Source: Hyphomicrobiales bacterium (lineage in GTDB: Bacteria > Pseudomonadota > Alphaproteobacteria > Rhizobiales > Beijerinckiaceae). From it: a DNA stretch of 6,472 nucleotides. The translations under genes were made by a program, and so were the position numbers. The stretch's first letter is position 1; every line of letters begins with the position of its first letter. Under the pieces are notes generated by a model. That model had not been told where the DNA came from. It did no database searches and was given only the letters and a program-made list of their open reading frames with translations. This document shows, piece after piece, positions 1-5,132 of this stretch. The stretch lies in NCBI GenBank assembly GCA_003567055.1, contig PXAW01000034.1:1-6472 (forward strand). The letters are read 5' to 3'.

Positions 1-320
1 ACCCTGTGCCGGAGATCTGGCCCTGGGAGGCTGAGGAAGCGGGTGCGAAGGTGATCGGTACCGGACGGTCCGACTTCAACAACCAGATCAACAACTCCCT
101 CGGTTTCCCCGGCATCTTCCGCGGAACGCTCGACGTGTTTGCCCGCCTCATCGCGGATTATCCCTTGGCGCCGAACCAGGGTGGCGGCTTTCCGACTTAT
201 CATCCCCCCACTGATATCGGTCCGCGCCTGAAGGAGCATTTCAGCCCCGCATTCGTCGACCGGATGCTTGCACTCGCGGAGAATTATAGAAATCCGACCC
301 GGAACGGTGGCGGAATCTGA
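1..320 (+). CDS. Malic enzyme, C-terminal fragment (5' end outside window)
   Basis: The frame is open from the first base. The first two bases (ac) fit the end of an Asn codon, giving [17 protein letters not shown]. With [25 protein letters not shown] and LDV, this is the conserved C-terminal part of the NAD(P)-binding domain of malic enzymes, which oxidatively decarboxylate malate to pyruvate and make NAD(P)H in the cytoplasm. The protein ends about 60 residues after FRGTLDV, so it is a stand-alone malic enzyme without the phosphotransacetylase-like domain seen in many proteobacterial forms. Two oddities: the family's usual SD(F/Y)PNQ reads SDFNNQ here, a Pro-to-Asn change. The tail ([21 protein letters not shown], then a basic end) does not resemble the usual tail after DVRA. 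The family call is firm; cofactor preference cannot be judged from this fragment. Confidence 0.88.
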   Translation, partial: PVPEIWPWEAEEAGAKVIGTGRSDFNNQINNSLGFPGIFRGTLDVFARLIADYPLAPNQGGGFPTYHPPTDIGPRLKEHFSPAFVDRMLALAENYRNPTRNGGGI

Positions 321-359
321 GTATCGCGCGCGCAGAACGGATTTCGCTGATCGCGATAC
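321..359. repeat. 8-base inverted repeat, long spacer
   Basis: The word gtatcgcg (321-328) and its exact complement cgcgatac (352-359) flank a 23-base spacer directly after the malic enzyme stop. The right arm touches the stem of the next hairpin (both use base 359). It could form a first transcript stem or compete with that hairpin. Confidence 0.4.
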
Positions 360-384
360 GGCCAGCGGCGTAAGCCGCTGGCCG
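359..384 (+). terminator. Perfect 11-bp hairpin with GTAA loop, candidate terminator
   Basis: Arms cggccagcggc (359-369) and gccgctggccg (374-384) pair without mismatch around a four-base loop, gtaa, which in RNA fits the stable GNRA tetraloop class. It lies 39 bases after the malic enzyme stop. There is no T-run after it, so it is not a classical intrinsic terminator. It may stop transcription without a U tract, protect the 3' end of the message, or belong to a larger structured RNA. Confidence 0.45.
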
Positions 385-511
385 AGGTGAATGACCGCCA
401 AGCCGCGCGGGGTGTCTTCGTAATCGCTTGCCATACAGAGGTCGGGCACTGTGAGCGTCGGCTTGACCTGCGGAAGCTGCGGTGACGAGGATACGAAACC
501 GCGCGCATGCT

Positions 512-531
512 CTTGCAAATCCGAGTGCAAG
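512..531. promoter_or_regulatory. 6+6 dyad, possible operator
   Basis: cttgca (512-517) and tgcaag (526-531) are exact complements separated by 8 bases. It is the first of three dyads in about 80 bases upstream of acuI. The regulator is unknown. Confidence 0.2.
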
Positions 532-540
532 CAATAATCA

Positions 541-568
541 TCCAGAATCGTAGAATGAGGATTCTGGA
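541..568. repeat. Perfect 9-bp inverted repeat
   Basis: tccagaatc (541-549) and gattctgga (560-568) are exact complements around a 10-base spacer (550-559). It is AT-richer than its surroundings. It could be a DNA-binding site for a dimeric regulator or an RNA hairpin in the acuI leader. No T-run follows on either strand. Confidence 0.4.
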
Positions 569-573
569 ATGCG

Positions 574-590
574 TGATACGGGCGGTATCA
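574..590. promoter_or_regulatory. tgatac-N5-gtatca dyad, possible operator
   Basis: tgatac (574-579) and gtatca (585-590) are exact complements with a 5-base centre (gggcg). Half-site length and spacing suit a helix-turn-helix dimer. It lies 110 bases before the acuI start, where a local regulator of acuI could bind. Inferred from symmetry only. Confidence 0.3.
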
Positions 591-672
591 TTCTCTTGTG
601 ATCAATCCCGGTCAGAGGCTTCGGCGGACTCGCACCGCCCGCCGCCTTGCGCATGGCCGCCAAACCGTGAGA

Positions 673-700
673 CCTTCCGGCGAAACATCCGGAGGGACGC
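673..700 (+). promoter_or_regulatory. acuI ribosome binding site inside a hairpin
   Basis: The strong Shine-Dalgarno ggaggg (691-696) sits 4-5 bases before the acuI ATG and decides that start. The same bases form one arm of a stem: ccttccgg (673-680) pairs with ccggaggg (689-696), eight pairs with one G-U, around an 8-base loop (681-688). If formed in the mRNA, it would hide the Shine-Dalgarno. Whether this controls translation is inference. Confidence 0.5.
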
Positions 701-1675
701 ATGAAGGCGATCGTCGTCGAGAAGACAGAGGCCGGCACCAGCACGGCCTTGAAGGATTTTCCGCAGGGCGAGTTGATGGAGGGTGACGTCACCGTGCGCG
801 TCAGCCATTCCACGCTCAATTACAAGGACGGCCTCGCCGTCACGGGCAAGGCGCCAGTGGTGCGCCGGTTTCCGATGATCGCCGGGATCGATTTCGCAGG
901 CACGGTCGAGCAATCCGACCACCCCGAATTCAAGCCGGGTGATGCGGTGATCCTTAACGGCTGGGGGCTCGGCGAGACGCATCTGGGCGGCTATGCCGAG
1001 ATGGCGCGGGTCAAGGGTGACTGGCTGGTGCGCCTTCCCGAGGGCATGACCCCGGCCCAGGCCATGGCGATCGGCACGGCCGGCTATACGGCGATGCTGT
1101 GCGTGATGGCGCTGGAGCAGCACGGGCTTACGCCGGATCAGGGCCCGGTCGTGGTGACCGGTGCCGCCGGCGGCGTCGGTTCGGTGGCGATCGCGCTGCT
1201 GGCCAGGGCCGGCTGGGAGGTGATCGCCTCCACCGGGCGCGTGAGCGAAGCGGATTATCTGAAGGGCCTCGGTGCAACGAGCGTCATCGACCGTGAGGAG
1301 CTCGCGCAGAAGCCGCGCCCGCTCGGCAAGGAGCGCTGGATCGCGGGCGTCGATTCCGTCGGCTCGACCACGCTCGCGAACGTCCTCTCGATGACGCGCT
1401 ATGGCGGGGCCGTCGCCGCTTGCGGGCTTGCGGGCGGCATGGATCTGCCGTCGAGTGTCGCCCCGTTCATCCGGCGCGGAGTCGCGCTGCTTGGTGTCGA
1501 TTCGGTGATGTGCCCGATCGCGCGCCGCCGCGCGGCCTGGACGCGGCTCGCCCATGATCTCGATGCCGGCGCGCTCGAGGCGATGGCGACGACGATCAGC
1601 CTCGAAGAGGTGATCGACCGCGCCCCCGACATCCTCGCCGGCAAGATCCGCGGGCGGGTCATCGTCACGATCTGA
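701..1675 (+). CDS. acuI: Acryloyl-CoA reductase (NADPH), AcuI/YhdH family MDR oxidoreductase
   Basis: This 324-residue zinc-independent medium-chain dehydrogenase/reductase matches E. coli YhdH/AcuI in length and along its whole sequence. The family reduces acryloyl-CoA to propionyl-CoA with NADPH in the cytoplasm. It detoxifies reactive acryloyl-CoA arising from dimethylsulfoniopropionate or 3-hydroxypropionate. Visible signatures: EGDVTV and LNYKD (39-43), [13 protein letters not shown] (57-69), [12 protein letters not shown] (86-97), RVKGDWLV (103-110), [15 protein letters not shown] (125-139), the nucleotide-binding loop [11 protein letters not shown] (151-161), AACGLAGG (239-246) and GVDSVM (265-270). 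The catalytic and structural zinc cysteines of alcohol dehydrogenases are absent, as normal here. The ATG start follows ggaggg (691-696) and aligns with the family N-terminus. It lies downstream of malic enzyme, an NADPH source, but separated by 380 bases, so co-transcription is doubtful. Substrate is inferred from family. Confidence 0.93.
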   Translation: MKAIVVEKTEAGTSTALKDFPQGELMEGDVTVRVSHSTLNYKDGLAVTGKAPVVRRFPMIAGIDFAGTVEQSDHPEFKPGDAVILNGWGLGETHLGGYAEMARVKGDWLVRLPEGMTPAQAMAIGTAGYTAMLCVMALEQHGLTPDQGPVVVTGAAGGVGSVAIALLARAGWEVIASTGRVSEADYLKGLGATSVIDREELAQKPRPLGKERWIAGVDSVGSTTLANVLSMTRYGGAVAACGLAGGMDLPSSVAPFIRRGVALLGVDSVMCPIARRRAAWTRLAHDLDAGALEAMATTISLEEVIDRAPDILAGKIRGRVIVTI

Positions 1676-1697
1676 GGCTGTTGACAGCCGGCGGCGG

Positions 1698-1730
1698 GCC
1701 CGCGCGCGGGGATGCATCGCGCGTGCGGGC
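1698..1730 (+). terminator. GC-rich 11-bp stem-loop between acuI and mutL
   Basis: Bases 1698-1708 pair with 1720-1730 (11 pairs, one G-T) around an 11-base loop. The left arm overlaps a 12-base palindrome (1699-1710), so alternative foldings exist. It starts 22 bases after the acuI stop and ends 72 bases before mutL. No T-run follows. It may be a terminator or attenuator of acuI transcription. The rest of the 127-base gap shows no clear promoter. Confidence 0.35.
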
Positions 1731-1802
1731 GGCTTATGCTGAGGGTTCCCGAATCGGGCGGCGCCGTCGCCCGGTGCAGTCATCTGTCGAGACCGCCGCA
1801 GC

Positions 1803-3692
1803 ATGAGCGTCATCCGCCGCCTCGATCCCGTCCTGATCGACCGCATCGCCGCCGGCGAGGTGGTGGAGCGGCCCGCTTCGGCGGTGAAGGAACTCGTCGA
1901 GAACGCCATCGATGCCGGCGCGCGCAGCATTGCGGTCGAGATCGGGGATGGCGGGCGGCGCCTGATCCGCGTCACCGATGACGGGCGCGTCATGGACGAG
2001 GCGGATCTCGTCCTCGCGGTGGAGCGCCACGCCACCTCCAAACTGCCCGAGGGCAACCTCTCCGATATCCGCACGCTCGGCTTTCGCGGCGAGGCGCTGC
2101 CCTCGATCGCGGCGGTGAGCCGGCTCAGCATCGCCACCCGCCGCGCGGATGCGCCGAGCGGCCTGATGCTCCAGGTCGATGCCGGTGCGCGCGGTGAGCC
2201 GCGTCCCGCCTCCGCCATGCCCGGCACCCGGATCGACGTGGCGGATCTGTTCATGGCGACGCCGGCGCGGCTCAAATTCCTCAAGAGCGATCGCGCCGAG
2301 GCGCAGGCGGTGGCGGAGGTGGTGCGCCGGCTCGCCGTGGCGCATCCGCAGATCCGCTTCTCGCTCACCGGCGAGCATCTCACCGATTTCACCTGGCCGG
2401 CGGAGGAGGGCGCCCCTGCGGGCCTGACGCGGCGGCTCGGGCGTGTGCTGGGGCGCGATTTCCCCGATAATGCCATTGCCGTCGATGCCGCCCGCGAGGG
2501 GTTCGCGCTCTCGGGCATGATCGGCCTGCCGACCTATCATCGCGGCAATGGCGCGCAGATCCATTTCGTCGTGAACGGGCGCCCGGTGCGCGACAAGCTG
2601 CTGCTCTCGGCGGTGCGCGGCGGCTATGCCGACGTGATGGCCTCCGATCGCCATCCCGTGCTCGCGCTGTTTATCACCTGCGATCCGGCCATCGTCGACG
2701 TCAATGTCCACCCCGCCAAGACCGAGGTCCGCTTTCGTGAGCCGGGGTTGATCCGCTCCCTCGTCGTCTCCGCGATCCGCGATGCGCTCGCCCGCGCCGG
2801 CCACCGCGCCGCCACCACCGGCGGGACGGAGATGCTCGGGGCGATGCGGGCGCATGGTGGGGGATATGGCGGCGGATACGGCGCGTGCGGCTTCACCCCG
2901 CCGCCGCGCCCGCATGCAGGCGCTTATCATGGGGGAGCTTCCCTCGCGCAGAGCTGGCAGGCGCCGCATGAAGGCGTGACCGGTTTCGCCGAAGCGGGGC
3001 AGGCCGCGTTCGAGGCCTTCGCGCCGGGAGCGGATGCGCGGCAGGAGGCCGTCGCCGGGGCGGATATTCAAACGGAGGAGGGGGAGGGGGAGGACGCGCC
3101 CGCCCGCGAGGCCTATCCGCTCGGCGCGGCACGGGCGCAACTGCACGAGACCTATATCGTCGCGCAGACCCGCGACGGCATCGTCATCGTCGACCAGCAT
3201 GCCGCGCATGAGCGGCTCGTCTATGAACGCCTCAAGCGCGAGCGGGCGCAGAGCGGCATTGCCCGGCAGATCCTGCTCATCCCCGAGATCGTGGAGCTCG
3301 ATCCGCTGGATGTCGCGCGTCTGGGCGATGCGGGGGAGGCGCTCGCCGAGCTCGGCCTCGTGCTCGAACCGTTCGGCCCCGATGCCGTCGCGCTGCGCGA
3401 GGTGCCCGCAGCGCTCGCCGAGGGCGATCTCGCGGCGCTGGTGCGCGACGTCGCCGATGCGCTGGCCGAGACCGGGGAGGCGGCGCCGCTGACGCGCCGG
3501 CTCGATGCGGTGCTCTCGCGCATCTCCTGCCACGGCTCGATCCGCGCCGGGCGGCGTCTGCGCCCGCAGGAGATGGATGCGCTCCTGCGGGAAATGGAGG
3601 CGACGCCGCTCTCCGGGCAGTGCAACCACGGCCGCCCCACCTATGTCGCGCTCAAACGCAGCGATATCGAACGCCTGTTCGGGCGCAGGTGA
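1803..3692 (+). CDS. mutL: DNA mismatch repair protein MutL (nuclease-type)
   Basis: MutL (629 residues) couples mismatch recognition by MutS to strand nicking and removal. The N-terminal GHKL ATPase shows RIAAGEV(V)ERPASAVKELVENAIDAGA (E30, N34), DDG (59-61), RHATSKL, GFRGEALPSI (93-102), GT (141-142), ATPARLKFLK (152-161) and DVNVHPAKTEVRF (299-311, K306). A low-complexity Gly/Ala/Pro linker (about 340-430, with GGGYGGGYG) leads to the C-terminal dimerisation and nuclease domain. That domain has DQHA(X)2E(X)4E at D464, SCHGSIRAGRRL (C576, H577), QCNHGRP (606-612) and a terminal LFGRR. These motifs fit an intrinsic endonuclease, as in bacteria lacking MutH. Oddity: the DxGxG motif reads DDGRV, with V63 where glycine is nearly universal. 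The ATG is set by the family N-terminus; the Shine-Dalgarno is weak. Its stop lies 10 bases from that of the convergent gene. Confidence 0.96.
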   Translation: MSVIRRLDPVLIDRIAAGEVVERPASAVKELVENAIDAGARSIAVEIGDGGRRLIRVTDDGRVMDEADLVLAVERHATSKLPEGNLSDIRTLGFRGEALPSIAAVSRLSIATRRADAPSGLMLQVDAGARGEPRPASAMPGTRIDVADLFMATPARLKFLKSDRAEAQAVAEVVRRLAVAHPQIRFSLTGEHLTDFTWPAEEGAPAGLTRRLGRVLGRDFPDNAIAVDAAREGFALSGMIGLPTYHRGNGAQIHFVVNGRPVRDKLLLSAVRGGYADVMASDRHPVLALFITCDPAIVDVNVHPAKTEVRFREPGLIRSLVVSAIRDALARAGHRAATTGGTEMLGAMRAHGGGYGGGYGACGFTPPPRPHAGAYHGGASLAQSWQAPHEGVTGFAEAGQAAFEAFAPGADARQEAVAGADIQTEEGEGEDAPAREAYPLGAARAQLHETYIVAQTRDGIVIVDQHAAHERLVYERLKRERAQSGIARQILLIPEIVELDPLDVARLGDAGEALAELGLVLEPFGPDAVALREVPAALAEGDLAALVRDVADALAETGEAAPLTRRLDAVLSRISCHGSIRAGRRLRPQEMDALLREMEATPLSGQCNHGRPTYVALKRSDIERLFGRR

Positions 3693-3702
3693 GGCGGCGC
3701 GC

Positions 3703-5064
3703 TCAGCCCGCGTCGGCTTCCCCATCCGCATCCGGATAAAACCCGCCGCATTCGCGCTCCCATCCGAGCATCAGCGCCGGCATGTCCGGGGTATCGAGCT
3801 CGCGCGCGCACCAGTCTGCATGCAGGTTGTCGATGATCTCCTGCGGGGTTTCGCCATAGGCGTATTCCGGATCGTATTCGTAATCCCCGTAGCCATAGGT
3901 CATCGGCACCATGCCGTGGCCGATGAGGACGGTAAGCAGGTAGAGCTTGGCCTGGACGAGTTCTTCGCCTTCGAAACGAAAACCGGAATCGAGTTCACGC
4001 GTGAGATTGTTCAGGTTGCGAGGAAATTCCGAACCCCAGTCATCGAGTAGGCGCAGACAAAATTCCTTGAAGGTTATCCCCTCAATCGGTTTTTTGATTT
4101 CCATATTCTGAAAGACCGCGTCCCTGACGGTATGACGCTTTATTCCGGGATGTGCGATCGAAGCATAGTCGCTCAAGGCGTAGGATTTTGTCATCAGGCG
4201 TAATCCCTTCCAGTCAATGCGACTTTGAAAATGTATCTTCCATATTCGCGGCTCCGTGCCGCGTGGCCAGCCTATATCGAGCGTCAGACCATTGCTGCCC
4301 CGGCTGTAGCGCACATTCACCGTGACGCCGTCCGGCCTGATATAGACCTCGCCCCGGCCCATCTGCGAGTCGATTCGCCGCGCGCCGCGCGTCAGCTGCG
4401 CCAGAAGCTGTGTGAACTGGCTGCGATTGACGGTCCTGATATTCGCATCGCGTGTGCCATGGACATAGCCCACCGGCCTGCCCAATGGGTAGAGGATATG
4501 GTTGATGTTCTGCTCCCGCAAGAAGACCGGGCGCAGTTCCTGAAGGCGTTGCAGGGCCTGGTCGCCACGATATTGCTGGTCGCGGATGGCGCCCGGAAGT
4601 CCCTGCGAGATCGACGGGTTCGGGCGCCAGTTCGGGTCATATCTGCGAACCAGGTCCGTCAGCATGTTCGCGCGCCGCGCGCTGCTGTGATAGGCGATAT
4701 ATTCCTGACGCGTGACCTCGATCCGCCTTCCCTGATGCATGACGATCTGGTTTCGCGGCGCCGCGCCACGATTCTGCGGATTATTCCGGCGCGGCGTCCG
4801 ACTCACACGCTCCACGCGCGCCCCGCCACCGCCACCGGATGTCCATTGTCCGCCATCGGGTGATCCCGCCGGCACGCGCGGCTGGCGTCGCCAATGCTTG
4901 GGGAGCAACGGGTCGGCCATCGCGTCGCTTGCATGGTCCGGTCGCCTTTCGCGCAGACTCGCCGTCAGCCGCGAGAGGGCGAGGCGCGCCGTTATTCCGG
5001 CGATCTCGGATTTCAGGCGCAAGCCCGCGCGGCGGTTATTATCGGAGATGGTATCAGGGCTCAT
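3703..5064 (-). CDS. Toxin-like protein with acidic, immunity-like C-terminal part (unrecognised family)
   Basis: I do not recognise this 453-residue protein as a named family. Residues 1-60 are charged and Arg-rich with no signal peptide or membrane segment. Residues 63-79 hold RVPAGSPDGGQWTSGGG, a Gly-rich linker module that I recall, without a search, in front of varied C-terminal domains in alphaproteobacterial proteins. Residues 180-280 (INHILYPLGRPVGYVHGT, GEVYIRPDGVTVNVRYS, LTLDIGW, IWKIHFQ) have the beta-rich pattern and terminal KIHF of polymorphic-toxin nuclease domains, possibly BECR-like. From M291 on, the chain is acidic, with a hydrophobic helix (LYLLTVLIGHGMVP, 374-387) and a DYEYDPEYAYGE stretch. 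By hand count, residues 1-280 carry 47 K/R to 23 D/E, and 291-453 carry 14 to 30. The start is the ATG after agagga (5071-5076); M49 is an alternative. It follows a patatin gene on the same strand. Toxin and immunity roles are inferred. Confidence 0.7.
   Translation of the reverse strand: MSPDTISDNNRRAGLRLKSEIAGITARLALSRLTASLRERRPDHASDAMADPLLPKHWRRQPRVPAGSPDGGQWTSGGGGGARVERVSRTPRRNNPQNRGAAPRNQIVMHQGRRIEVTRQEYIAYHSSARRANMLTDLVRRYDPNWRPNPSISQGLPGAIRDQQYRGDQALQRLQELRPVFLREQNINHILYPLGRPVGYVHGTRDANIRTVNRSQFTQLLAQLTRGARRIDSQMGRGEVYIRPDGVTVNVRYSRGSNGLTLDIGWPRGTEPRIWKIHFQSRIDWKGLRLMTKSYALSDYASIAHPGIKRHTVRDAVFQNMEIKKPIEGITFKEFCLRLLDDWGSEFPRNLNNLTRELDSGFRFEGEELVQAKLYLLTVLIGHGMVPMTYGYGDYEYDPEYAYGETPQEIIDNLHADWCARELDTPDMPALMLGWERECGGFYPDADGEADAG
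4192..4211 (-). other. Possible internal translation start for the acidic C-terminal part
   Basis: An in-frame ATG (4194-4192, Met291) follows ggaaggg (4211-4205) by 10 bases. Starting there would give a separate 163-residue acidic protein (3703-4194). It begins right after the toxin-like domain ends, where an immunity gene would normally start. The spacing is on the long side and the Shine-Dalgarno match is partial. The other two minus-strand frames have stops just before this ATG, so a one-base shift would separate the two parts. Confidence 0.35.
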
Positions 5065-5070
5065 ATCATG

Positions 5071-5121
5071 TCCTCTGCATGCATTGCCCGGGACAGATAG
5101 GCATCATAGGAATATTTTCAA
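5071..5121 (-). promoter_or_regulatory. Candidate promoter and ribosome binding site of the toxin-like gene
   Basis: In the 68-base gap after the patatin gene, read on the minus strand, ttgaaa (5121-5116) and tatctg (5099-5094) stand 16 bases apart, resembling a sigma70 -35/-10 pair with an AT-rich spacer. The Shine-Dalgarno agagga (5076-5071) lies 6 bases before the ATG and supports that start. The gene could therefore have its own promoter while also being read through from the patatin gene. Confidence 0.4.
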
Positions 5122-5132
5122 CGCGCGCTGAT

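Larger units (their letters stand above)
321..700. other. 380-base intergenic region rich in inverted repeats
   Basis: No convincing gene is seen on either strand. A minus-strand frame stays open here, but it runs on antisense through the malic enzyme without a plausible end, so it is not called. The region holds, in order, an 8-base inverted repeat (321-359), an 11-bp hairpin (359-384), three short dyads (512-531, 541-568, 574-590) and a hairpin over the acuI ribosome binding site. It is less GC-rich between about 510 and 600, which would suit a promoter/operator zone. I could not find a well-spaced -35/-10 pair that convinced me. Confidence 0.5.

Noticed and set aside
355..585. Minus-strand frame reading DDYCLHSDLQEHARG and MASDYEDTPRGLAVIHLGQ, possible small gene or remnant
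   Set aside because: It looks protein-like for about 60 codons, but it has no start with a ribosome binding site and no stop within the gap. It runs on antisense into the malic enzyme, and I recognise no family.
1676..1689. ggctg-ttga-cagcc hairpin directly after the acuI stop
   Set aside because: The stem is only five pairs with no T-run; the larger stem at 1698-1730 is a better terminator candidate.
1681..1740. ttgaca (1681-1686) and tatgct (1735-1740) as a mutL promoter
   Set aside because: They are 48 bases apart, far from the needed 16-18. Neither has a fitting partner at the right distance.
2860..2895. ggcggatat/ggcggatac repeat in mutL as a tandem DNA repeat
   Set aside because: It is two imperfect copies encoding the Gly/Tyr linker of MutL, ordinary low-complexity linker coding.
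602..3731. Very long minus-strand open frames antisense to acuI and mutL (638 and 665 codons)
   Set aside because: They are antisense shadows typical of high-GC coding DNA. Their products are Arg/His/Ala-rich with no family motifs, while the plus strand encodes clear AcuI and MutL.
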